Source: an uncultured Prevotellaceae bacterium | GTDB taxonomy: Bacteria > Bacteroidota > Bacteroidia > Bacteroidales > Bacteroidaceae | Direction of reading: 5' to 3' | Length of the DNA: 64,000 bases | NCBI GenBank assembly: GCA_902762325.1 | Contig: CACWNV010000002.1 | Coordinates: 1-64,000, forward strand | Made by a program: the position numbers and the translations under genes | Part shown: positions 1 through 7,827 of the stretch, piece by piece | Layout: the number at the start of each line of letters is the position of its first letter | Position numbering within the stretch: the first letter of the stretch is position 1 | The notes under the pieces: generated by a model | Seen by the model: only the letters and a program-made list of their open reading frames with translations | The model's database searches: none | What the model was told of the DNA's origin: nothing

Positions 1-340
1 GTGCCAACATGCAAATAACTGCTACCAAAAATAACTTTGTCGTTTTCATTTTCTTATTCTTTTTAATTGTTAATATTCTGTTTTTTGTTCTCTTTGTTTT
101 GTTTGATATTGCAAAGTTAAGCAGCAGATTCATACGTTCAAAACTTTTATTCAAGAATTGAGGAAAAAGCATCGGACAAATGCGCAAATCTCGGACAAAT
201 TCCGAAATCTTGCGAAAATCTGTCCGAACACAGGGGGTTTTAAGGATGATATTAAGAGATTTAGAGCATTAAAGTACTAAAGAAATTATTCAATTACATG
301 TAAGAATAAACATATTAAGTGAGATGCAAAGCTCACACAG

Positions 341-420
341 ACATGGAAAGATGCCAGAGGCATCGGATAAAGGTAGCCAGAAAGAAAGATGCCAGAGGCA
401 TCAGACAAAGGTAGCCAGCC
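341..420. repeat. Tandem ~39-bp repeat with GATGCC-AGAGGCATC palindromes
   Basis: Two near-identical units carrying GATGCCAGAGGCATC followed by a GGTAGCCAG segment lie in tandem. Each unit is, in reverse complement, close to the right end of the structured repeat at 447-632 (CTGTATGGCTGGCTACC, then TTGTCTAATGCC), so these are inverted partial copies of that element's end. The rest of 1-446 is AT-rich and shows no gene I can support. Confidence 0.7.
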
Positions 421-446
421 ATACAGAAAAGCCGTTAGGTTTTTCG

Positions 447-632
447 AAATGGCTGGAGCAAGGATTACCTTATATATTAATAGCCTGCCGTAGGTAGGCG
501 ACAGGGGTTACACATGTCCCTTGCATATCAGCAAGGTCTTATATGTGGGGTGTTGCTATCACCAGCCATTTCGCCGTACCCATAGGCACGGCTGTATGGC
601 TGGCTACCATTGTCTAATGCCTACGGCATTTT
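447..632. repeat. Structured direct repeat, copy A
   Basis: About 186 bp that recur, in the same orientation and with few differences, at 2746-2966. The element starts AAATGGCTGG and contains several short palindromes: GCCTGCCGTAGGTAGGC, CCTTGCATATCAGCAAGG, and an outer AATGGCTGG paired with CCAGCCATT. It ends 20 bp before the stop codon of the FISUMP gene at 653. The dense pairing suggests a folded RNA or a REP-like mobile repeat; no transposase is seen nearby. The identity is unknown. Confidence 0.75.
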
Positions 633-652
633 GTCTATTGAGGAGGAATACA

Positions 653-2593
653 CTAATTTCTTACAACGGGGCGAACGCTTCGACCACCATCACGGTAGAG
701 AACGTAGTCGTTCCAGTAGGCGTAACCCGAGCCGATGTAGAGGCCGAAGGCGTAGCCCGAGTAGTCTGGATCCTGCGTAGACGACCAATAGTAGCCGTAC
801 GAGTTAGCGTAGTAGAGATTGCCATGCCAGCGGGCACCAGCATTGGGCAAGAAGATGGAACCGCCATCAGAACCTATAAACCTCATACCATTTACGCCAT
901 TGAGTGTAGTCCATTGATACGTACAATGGTTTATCAATTCCTTTATCTGGTCATGCGAAGGCATAACCCATGAGCCGCCCCACTGCTCATGAGCTACATC
1001 ATATTGGGTGCCGGCTATGTTACTGCCAAGATTCTGATATGACAAAACATCATCATCATACCATCCATCACCATCTTTGTCCGTTCCCGTTGCATACTGG
1101 TAAGTAACTTCATTATAAACGTCTTTCTCGCTCACCTCGCCCCAAGCATAATATCCTCCGTATTCCTCGGGCGAATGTGCCCCCACGTTGCAGCATGCCC
1201 ACTTAGTGCCCGACGGCAATCCGAGGTCAATCATGTGCGGATGGTTAGCATCGGGGCAGGAAGTATCAGCAATATTTTTAGTCGTGAAACTTTTTATCTC
1301 ATTTGCATAAAAACACGTTCCTAATATATTATCTCTTAGATATGCACGATAATAATACTCTGTATTTGCTTCCAAATAATCAAGATGCATAGAAACTGGT
1401 AGTTTAATGTTAATTGAACTAACCAAACCGCTTGTAGAATTCAAATGCTGGTTTTCACTGATCGTCGGATTAACTGATGTGGAATAACAAATACCATAAT
1501 CAAAATTGAATTTGCCTTTATTCGCAACAGCCCTGATGATGCCGTCTATTTCACAATCAGCTGAATTATCTGTAATGTTTGAAGAAATGCCAGTTTTAAT
1601 ATCATAAACGACAGTCGGTCTATTTGCTTCAATCTCTTTCTGTTTGATAATCTTGTCATTCTTATTGATAATCTGCCTAACCCATCTTGCAATGTCGTAC
1701 ATTTTTGCACAAATGGCTGTGGGATCAAGGTCTTTTCCAAAATACAAAATATACTCAAGCCCCTTCATGTCAGGCATCTTATCCTCTATATTATTAACGA
1801 TTTCAATTGCCTTCATATCATTAAATTGCTGAATGTCTTGGATATTTTCAGTTATTCCCATAAGATTAGAAACCGTTTCCCTAAACCCAGATTTTCCTGT
1901 TCTGCCATTAGTCTTTTCATTAATGTCTCTTTCAATACCAAGTGCTTTGTTAAGACCCAACTCAACTAAATAGTTTTTCAACGCATTGGCGGCTTTCATC
2001 ACCAGTTCCTTTCCTATGAACATATTCGTACTTTCACCTTTTTTACGTGGGACAAGCATAGGCGATTCCTCATGTGTCTGTTGAGCCTCTATCGTTTCAT
2101 AGATCAGCTGTCCATAACAATAACCGAAGATTACATTTTCGTCTCCGTATGAAAAATACAAATCAATAGAGTCACTACGAATAGAGGTAATCCGCTGGTA
2201 TTCATCGAAGGTTGAAATAATGGCGGTGCTATCTATCAAGGCATCCAATTCGGTAAGATTCCCGTCAGAATCTCCTGTTATTCTTAGATAGCCTTTGGGA
2301 TTGATGACATACACGGCAGGGTCATCTTTCTCTTTAGTACAGATATATAGCAGGGAAGCTTCTTCATTCATGAAGGTAACGGAGTCTACATCAGAAATAA
2401 AATAAGGTATACATTCACCATGTGAGAATATAAACTGGTTCTTACCGTCAAATGTCATACTATCTATCTCCTGAATCCCATAAGACCATCCATTCTGATT
2501 ACCAGAATTATAGACTCTTATTGATTGGGGTGATTGTGCTATGGAAGGAACAAAGATGAACAAGCACAAAAGGAACAAATAATACTTTCTCAT
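653..2593 (-). CDS. Secreted FISUMP-domain (Fibrobacter major paralogous domain) protein
   Basis: A 646-residue secreted protein. Residues 1-19 form a signal peptide ending SIAQ. The middle part has no family I recognise, and residues ~330-435 look like a fibronectin-III-type module (Glu/Tyr-rich strands, ANTEYYYRAYLRD). Residues ~445-646 are the FISUMP / C-type-lectin-like module, recognised by IDLGLPSGTKWACCNVGA, YGGYYAWGEV, GGSWVMPS, GYYWSST and the end GGRSVRPVVRN. Such modules are common on Bacteroidota surface proteins and probably bind ligands; the exact role is unknown. The DNA for the C-terminal module is visibly richer in G+C than the AT-rich DNA for residues 1-430, which suggests a mosaic gene. 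It is flanked by direct repeats at 447-632 and 2746-2966. Confidence 0.8.
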   Translation of the reverse strand: MRKYYLFLLCLFIFVPSIAQSPQSIRVYNSGNQNGWSYGIQEIDSMTFDGKNQFIFSHGECIPYFISDVDSVTFMNEEASLLYICTKEKDDPAVYVINPKGYLRITGDSDGNLTELDALIDSTAIISTFDEYQRITSIRSDSIDLYFSYGDENVIFGYCYGQLIYETIEAQQTHEESPMLVPRKKGESTNMFIGKELVMKAANALKNYLVELGLNKALGIERDINEKTNGRTGKSGFRETVSNLMGITENIQDIQQFNDMKAIEIVNNIEDKMPDMKGLEYILYFGKDLDPTAICAKMYDIARWVRQIINKNDKIIKQKEIEANRPTVVYDIKTGISSNITDNSADCEIDGIIRAVANKGKFNFDYGICYSTSVNPTISENQHLNSTSGLVSSINIKLPVSMHLDYLEANTEYYYRAYLRDNILGTCFYANEIKSFTTKNIADTSCPDANHPHMIDLGLPSGTKWACCNVGAHSPEEYGGYYAWGEVSEKDVYNEVTYQYATGTDKDGDGWYDDDVLSYQNLGSNIAGTQYDVAHEQWGGSWVMPSHDQIKELINHCTYQWTTLNGVNGMRFIGSDGGSIFLPNAGARWHGNLYYANSYGYYWSSTQDPDYSGYAFGLYIGSGYAYWNDYVLYRDGGRSVRPVVRN

Positions 2594-2745
2594 TTCTTCA
2601 CGATTCTATAGGTTAGACGAAGGATTTTCATCAAACATATAATGATTGTCTTTTACACATGCCTTCTCTTTGATGTGACTTTGCAAATATACAAATATAT
2701 CAATTAATACACGAATGTAAATTGATTTAATTTTCAGTCAACACA

Positions 2746-2966
2746 AAATGGCTGGGGCAAGGATTACCTTTATATTAATAGCCTGCCGTAGGTAGGCGAC
2801 AGGGGTTACACATGTCCCTTACATATCAGCAAGGTATTACGTGTGTGGTGTTGCTATCACCAGCCATTTACTTTCCCTCGCTTCGCGAACAGTGACCGTT
2901 GGTTCGCCGTACCCATAGGCACGGCTGTATGGCTGGCTACCATTGTCTAATGTCTAACGGCATTTT
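2746..2966. repeat. Structured direct repeat, copy B
   Basis: Second copy of the element at 447-632, same orientation, with about 34 extra bases (starting ACTTTCCCTCGC) inserted between CAGCCATTT and CGCCGTACCC. It sits upstream of the FISUMP gene, so the gene is bracketed by direct repeats. Beyond it, 2967-3049 shows nothing. Confidence 0.75.
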
Positions 2967-3049
2967 CTTATCTCAAAACACGATTCTAACCTGATTGCTC
3001 TACTACATTTATTCCTTTGAAATGCCAACGGAATTGCTGTGAAAAATCC

Positions 3050-3440
3050 CGACAAAAACTTGTCGGGGAAAAGTGATGAAAGAGAAGTTAAATTGTGTAA
3101 AAACCAAGTCTTCACTCTTCATTCATCATTCTTCATTTTGCGAAAGCTTAGGTTTCACACCGCGAAAGGTAAGCTTTGACCGCGCCAAAGGTTATGTTTC
3201 ATCGCATCAAACATGGTCTTTCACACGACGAAAGGTAAGCTTTCGCGCACCAAAACCTTACCTCTCGCAAATTCAGATTTTGTAAACAGCCCGTTTACAT
3301 TTAAAAATCCATGTAACTGTTTATAAGTCAACGCTTTATGTAAAACCTCAAAAAAATGCCGTTTTTTCGACCGAAGGATCCTTTCATTGTCAGCACCCCC
3401 CATTTTTTGGGGTCAAAATTCGAAGAAATATTGACAAAGA
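3050..3440. repeat. Dispersed ~390-bp repeat with 22-bp periodic array, copy 1
   Basis: This stretch is repeated in reverse complement at 35475-35866. In order it holds a hairpin (CCGACAAAAACTTGTCGG), a heptamer run of TCTTCAT-type units at 3109-3136, four 22-bp units starting at 3165, 3187, 3209 and 3231 (each AAAGGTAAGCTTT-like plus 9 nt), a segment TCGCAAATTCAGATTTTG, and an end with CCCCCCATTTTTTGGGGTC. No protein-coding signature is conserved between the copies, so this is a noncoding repeat family. Confidence 0.8.
3109..3136. repeat. Heptamer tandem repeat (TCTTCAT type)
   Basis: Four consecutive 7-base units: TCTTCAC, TCTTCAT, TCATCAT, TCTTCAT. The matching run in the inverted copy is at 35778-35805. 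Confidence 0.75.
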
Positions 3441-3469
3441 GGATGATACTTTTTAATTAACTTACGATG

Positions 3470-4030
3470 CTACAAATCGCGAGTGAGCATCAGGCGATAT
3501 TCAACGGGACTCATGCCTATTGCCTCCTGAATGCGCCTCTGCAGGGTACGGACATTGGTAAAGCCAGCCTCCTCCGCAACGACAGCTATGGTATAGTTGG
3601 GCTTTTCGCGAAGCAGGCGCAAGGCTGCCAGTACGCGAAGGTTGTCGATATAGGCATCGGGAGTGCGGTGGATGGTCTGATGACGGAAGAGTTGTGTCAG
3701 TCGTCCCATGCTCACGCCTATCGTCTCTGCTAAGTTACGAGCGTTGAAATCAGGGCGCAGGTATGGCCGGTCTTTCTCCACAAACATCTCGATGAGCGCC
3801 ATCAACTGGCCGTCATCACGAAGGTCGGCATTCCGTTGCCGTTCCAGATTAATCGCCATAATCTCACGTGCCACCTCAGTACGCCGTCGCAATTCGACAT
3901 CATATTCCAATCGTTCCGACAAGTCGAGGTTGCGGCTTATCAGGCGGAGCATCTCTTCTCTCAGTTCCTCCACCTTCTTTTTCAGTGAGGCGTTCTCGTC
4001 TTGTAACTGCCTTACTTCTTCCTCTGTCAT
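3470..4030 (-). CDS. AraC-type helix-turn-helix protein with N-terminal coiled coil
   Basis: A 186-residue likely cytoplasmic DNA-binding protein. Residues ~1-70 are a charged heptad-rich coiled coil (QDENASLKKKVEELREEMLR). Residues ~80-180 match the AraC/XylS double HTH: FNARNLAETIGVSMGRLTQLF is the first helix-turn-helix and YTIAVVAEEAGFTNVRTLQR the second, ending MSPVEYR. It overlaps the STAS gene by 4 nt (ATGA), so it is the last gene of a three-gene operon and is probably the output of that partner-switching module. The usual AraC ligand-binding domain is absent; the coiled coil may be the contact surface (inference). Confidence 0.85.
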   Translation of the reverse strand: MTEEEVRQLQDENASLKKKVEELREEMLRLISRNLDLSERLEYDVELRRRTEVAREIMAINLERQRNADLRDDGQLMALIEMFVEKDRPYLRPDFNARNLAETIGVSMGRLTQLFRHQTIHRTPDAYIDNLRVLAALRLLREKPNYTIAVVAEEAGFTNVRTLQRRIQEAIGMSPVEYRLMLTRDL

Positions 4031-4335
4031 ACGCTTTCCACCTTAAACAACTGTAAGAATCCACTCAGACGTAAAGCCTCATCCACTTCGCCCGTCATAC
4101 CTCTGAGAGTGGCAGCATGCCCGTTCTTACGAGTATGTTTGTAAATATTGAGAAGAATGCGAAGACCACTGCTCGAGATATAGCTCAAATCAGTACAGTC
4201 GAGAATGACATCGCAATCGTCACGCCCGAAAACTGGTGCAAGATCACGTTCTGCCTGAATGCTTGCCACATTGTCAAGGTCACCACTAAGAGCAGCGACC
4301 AGACATCCTTCTTGTTCGTTAATCGTGATGTTCAT
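4027..4335 (-). CDS. STAS-domain anti-sigma-factor antagonist
   Basis: A 102-residue single STAS domain of the SpoIIAA/RsbV type. The signature DLSYISSSGLRILLNIYK contains the conserved Ser before Gly (Ser56), the residue phosphorylated in this family. The gene overlaps the upstream phosphatase/kinase gene by 17 nt and the downstream AraC-type gene by 4 nt, so the three proteins are very probably translated together. Expected role: its phosphorylation by the HATPase domain and dephosphorylation by the PP2C domain of the upstream protein form a switch. No sigma factor is encoded beside it, so the downstream target is not clear. Confidence 0.9.
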   Translation of the reverse strand: MNITINEQEGCLVAALSGDLDNVASIQAERDLAPVFGRDDCDVILDCTDLSYISSSGLRILLNIYKHTRKNGHAATLRGMTGEVDEALRLSGFLQLFKVESV

Positions 4336-6499
4336 TTGTTGTTCGTTTTATAATTGTCAATATGTTATGTCCTTCATTGCGCTGATACGCTAACCCGTCA
4401 ACCATCTTGCGCAGGAAGAAGACTCCCAATCCGCCAGGAGGCCGCTGGTCGGGAGGTACTGTCAAGTCGGTTGTGGAGTCCTGTGTGGGGTCAAACGGCT
4501 TTCCATCGTCTTCGACAGTCATCACCAGCTGTTCCTTTTCCACTCTGGCATGAATCGTTATCTCTGATGCTCCGCCATGGTTGATGACATTCGCAACCAC
4601 CTCCTCCACGGCGAGACGCAGGCGCTTTGTTTCATTCTCATCAATGTCAGCGCCATGTGCTACATCCAAGACGAAGGGTTTCAGCCTGCCTATATCATCC
4701 ATCGATGGTTTCAGCTTCAGCCTCTTCCCCATCCAGCAGATGGCTAACAACGTAATATCATCACTCTGTTGTGCCTCGCCGGCATACTTGTGAACCTCCG
4801 TCTCCATGTGCTCCACCAGCTGGCGGGCAGTGTCGCCACGATAAGCCCGAACCAGCGCATTCACACGGTTTCTGCCCAAAGACTGTTTTTCGGTGTTCTT
4901 CGCCTCGCTGAGTCCGTCGGTATAAAGGAAGAGCATGTCGCCCAGACTCAGTTGCATCTCCTGGCCCTCATAGTCCCATTCGGGCAGTGCGCCAAGGGGA
5001 AGATTAGGCTTCACGCCAATGGGCAATGATTCACCGCCAATGACAAACGGAGCCTCATGCCCAGCGTTGCAGTAGTCGAGATGCCCGGTGTCCAGATTCA
5101 GGACTCCGACGAACATCGTGACGAAATAGCCCGACGCATTTTCTTCACAGAGGTTTCTGTTCATGGTATTCATGATGTCTGCCGCCTTGTCGGCACGACG
5201 CGCCTCGCCACGGAACATAGCCCTCACCAGCGCCATCAGCAGAGCCGCCGGAACTCCCTTGCCTGTGACATCGCCGATGCAGAAGAAAAGACGACTGTCA
5301 CGAAGGAAGAAGTCGTAAAGGTCACCGCCCACATCGCGGGCCGGAGTCAGTGTAGCATGGAGGCTGATGCTGTCTGGTATAATGCTGTCTTCGCTAGGCA
5401 GCATCTGACTCTGTATGGATTTGGCTATCTGCAGTTCGCCGTCTATGCGTTCCTGTTTCACCAGACTCTCGTGCAACTTGCGCCCGTTTCGTGCAAACAA
5501 CTGGATAATGAGGGATAATACCAGCAGACCTATCAGTGACATGATAAGAACGATTCTACGCAAATCATTCAGTTCGCCAAACGCATCGTCATCATAACAA
5601 ACCTTCGCTACCACCCATTGAGGCACATTATTCTTTCTGGTATAATACACACGCCCGGAACGCCCTTGCTCATCGTCGTAAAAGCAAAAGGTCTTCACCC
5701 TCCCCTTATTCTTATCTTCCTTCACTATCGTACTGTCATTAATCATGGCAATAAGCTTGCGGGACAACGCCTCATTACATAAGGCTGTGTCGGGATGTGC
5801 TATCAACTCACCTTCATTCGATAGTACCAAGGAAAAGCTCGACTCTTTCTGACGAATATAGTTGACCAGTTCAATAATCCAGTCAGCAGACATATCCAGG
5901 CCCAATGCTGCCACAGGCACTCCTTTCTCATCGCGGATAGGAATTGCAAAGGTTGTGACGTATCCCTGGGCACCTTCAGCATCCAGATAGGGCATATTCC
6001 ATCTCAATGTGTCACCTCTCATACAGGTTTGATACAATTCACTCTTAGTATAATCGTGCTGCGACGAGCCAATCTGTTCCAAGGTGACGGTATCGTTACG
6101 GTGCCGCGCATACGGTTCAAACCAATAGCCCTTGCCGGGATAGTAGTTGGGGCGGAATAAGACTGCGGCGCCCACTATATAATTACCATTGCTCTTCACC
6201 AGATTATACACCAAAGTATCCATGTATTCAGGGTCGTCGAGGTGTTGCTCGGCATGCCACGCCAGATTATTTGCAGACATTTCAGTCATTTCCATGATGC
6301 CGTCCAGGCGTTGAGTGGAAGTATTCAGCTGAATCAGTACCAGCAGTTCCAGTTTCCGCTCCAGCATATCCCGAGTGTAGTAATATTGAAAAGCAGAGAT
6401 ACCTTCCAAGAGGATAGCAGCCAGAATGACAATGATCAGTCCTGTCCTTCTACCCATCTTACTGGATAATCTTGTGAAATCCTTATTCTCCGTCTGCAT
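4319..6499 (-). CDS. Sensor PP2C (SpoIIE/RsbU) phosphatase fused to an RsbW-type HATPase kinase
   Basis: A 726-residue inner-membrane protein. TM1 is at ~17-37, followed by a large periplasmic Cache-type sensor (~40-305) with the GxDMSADWI motif typical of dCache domains, and TM2 at ~312-332. Then comes a SpoIIE/RsbU PP2C phosphatase (~360-565) with ARDVGGDLYDF, IGDVTGKGVPAALLM and SDDITLLAI metal-site motifs. The C-terminal HATPase_c_2 domain (~590-720) shows the N-box EEVVANVINHGG, a DDGKPFDP motif and GGLGVFFLRKM. Having phosphatase and kinase in one chain places both opposing activities on the STAS partner in one sensor. It is first in the operon with the STAS and AraC-type genes. A CAAAGATA motif (complement of TAnnTTTG) at 6546-6553 could be its -7 box, but I see no good -33 box. 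Confidence 0.9.
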   Translation of the reverse strand: MQTENKDFTRLSSKMGRRTGLIIVILAAILLEGISAFQYYYTRDMLERKLELLVLIQLNTSTQRLDGIMEMTEMSANNLAWHAEQHLDDPEYMDTLVYNLVKSNGNYIVGAAVLFRPNYYPGKGYWFEPYARHRNDTVTLEQIGSSQHDYTKSELYQTCMRGDTLRWNMPYLDAEGAQGYVTTFAIPIRDEKGVPVAALGLDMSADWIIELVNYIRQKESSFSLVLSNEGELIAHPDTALCNEALSRKLIAMINDSTIVKEDKNKGRVKTFCFYDDEQGRSGRVYYTRKNNVPQWVVAKVCYDDDAFGELNDLRRIVLIMSLIGLLVLSLIIQLFARNGRKLHESLVKQERIDGELQIAKSIQSQMLPSEDSIIPDSISLHATLTPARDVGGDLYDFFLRDSRLFFCIGDVTGKGVPAALLMALVRAMFRGEARRADKAADIMNTMNRNLCEENASGYFVTMFVGVLNLDTGHLDYCNAGHEAPFVIGGESLPIGVKPNLPLGALPEWDYEGQEMQLSLGDMLFLYTDGLSEAKNTEKQSLGRNRVNALVRAYRGDTARQLVEHMETEVHKYAGEAQQSDDITLLAICWMGKRLKLKPSMDDIGRLKPFVLDVAHGADIDENETKRLRLAVEEVVANVINHGGASEITIHARVEKEQLVMTVEDDGKPFDPTQDSTTDLTVPPDQRPPGGLGVFFLRKMVDGLAYQRNEGHNILTIIKRTTNEHHD

Positions 6500-6887
6500 G
6501 GTTTTTGGTTTTCTGCCTTCAATAAAACATTCAGCTATTAGTTCACAAAGATATATAAAATCTGGGGATTATAAGCCAGTCGAGATAAAAATGTAAACAA
6601 ATTGCCCCGAATTGGAGCTTTTGCTTAATGAATCAAGACACATACACTAATCCTAATTTTTCCATGCTCTAAGTCGCAATTATTTTGTATATATTGAGGC
6701 GCGTGGTTAGCTGCATCAAGGATAAGGGCGACATCTGGAATACCGATGCTTTGCATGAGGCATATAATCTGGGATTAAACATACAAACGAAAGATAATGG
6801 AAGTTCTGGGAGACATGGACACGTTTTTTCAGATAGCCAATGAACTGCCATGAGTGAAAGGAGAGTTCATCAAAAAATGGGACATTG
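6500..6887. other. Intergenic stretch with possible degraded coding remnant
   Basis: There is no intact gene. On the + strand, ~6690-6830 reads as open protein-like sequence with frame changes (a piece reading CIKDKGDIWNTDALHEAYNL, then in another frame EVLGDMDTFFQIANELP before a stop). This may be the decayed end of a gene, but I do not recognise the family. Confidence 0.3.
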
Positions 6888-7826
6888 TTACCCCACTTTC
6901 TGTCTCTTCATTCCATCCAGAAATGGCTTGATTCTCTGATAAAAAAGCATCGTATAGGCATGGGCTCCTTTGTCATTGAGGTGAAACCCATCCTTGAAAT
7001 AGTCAGGGTGCTCGTTGAACTCAGCCACATCATAGCAGTCTATATATGGTATATCATGTTTCTCACAGATTGATGCCAACTGAGCATTGCCATCCTCAGG
7101 CCTGAAGCTTGGAGATGTTGCGATGATGAGACGTACTCCCTTGTCGTGGGCTATCTGTAATACTCTCTCAAAGTTCCTCAGAGAATACTCATCCAAGGTA
7201 TGAGACATCTCAACATGCCTGGGCATCACTTCCATGGTCTGCTGCAAAGGCTCATAACCAGTCATGTCTCCTTTCTTTACATACGACGACACAATCTGTA
7301 GCACCTTCTGATTGAAGCGGTACATATTACACCGCATTTTTACCCTTTCTTTCCATCCGAATTCATCAATATACTTCTTGACAAACTTGTTGTTCCTGTA
7401 GTTACCTGCCGAATATTCCATGTCACGCACAGCTTGTTCGCCCGAAAGTTCCCATTCCGAGATTTCAAAGATCAATAGCTTCGGCCGATAGCGGTCCATC
7501 ACGGCTTCTGCCGCGCAAGAGTTACTGTTGACAAATTCTCCGTCTATGGCACTGTTGTAGGCTGTAAGGCTCTCTCCCACATAGCCATTGATACTATCCC
7601 TTAGGAGTGAGGTGACATAGTGATGCGCTCCTCTTGATGAACCGATAATCAGAATATCTGTATCGACCCGGTTCAATCTGAAATTACTCTTTGCCGTCTG
7701 ACCCGAGTAAGAAGGCATTCTGAGCATAGCAAAGTCTCCTGCCATGCCTACCAACCAATCAATCACTACGATTGCAAGTATGATGATTGCAGCGTCTATA
7801 GCCAGACGCGTATAGTTTTTCTTCAT
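6888..7826 (-). CDS. SGNH-type membrane-anchored partner of MBOAT acyltransferase
   Basis: 312 residues with one N-terminal membrane helix (~8-28) and an extracytoplasmic SGNH/GDSL-like domain. The nucleophile motif is at GSSR (62-65) and the Asp-x-x-His pair is DGFH (279-282). It starts 1 nt after the MBOAT stop, on the same strand, so the two are co-transcribed. In the AlgI/AlgJ, DltB/DltD and PatA/PatB systems the MBOAT protein moves an acyl group across the membrane and the SGNH-like partner transfers it to a surface glycan. The glycan acceptor here is not identifiable from the window. Confidence 0.75.
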   Translation of the reverse strand: MKKNYTRLAIDAAIIILAIVVIDWLVGMAGDFAMLRMPSYSGQTAKSNFRLNRVDTDILIIGSSRGAHHYVTSLLRDSINGYVGESLTAYNSAIDGEFVNSNSCAAEAVMDRYRPKLLIFEISEWELSGEQAVRDMEYSAGNYRNNKFVKKYIDEFGWKERVKMRCNMYRFNQKVLQIVSSYVKKGDMTGYEPLQQTMEVMPRHVEMSHTLDEYSLRNFERVLQIAHDKGVRLIIATSPSFRPEDGNAQLASICEKHDIPYIDCYDVAEFNEHPDYFKDGFHLNDKGAHAYTMLFYQRIKPFLDGMKRQKVG

Positions 7827-7827
7827 A

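Noticed and set aside
521..973. 150-codon frame across the repeat and the FISUMP gene end
   Set aside because: It runs through noncoding repeat into antisense of the FISUMP domain; no protein signature.
3165..3251. 22-bp repeats as a CRISPR array
   Set aside because: The units abut with no spacers, differ from each other, and no cas gene is present.
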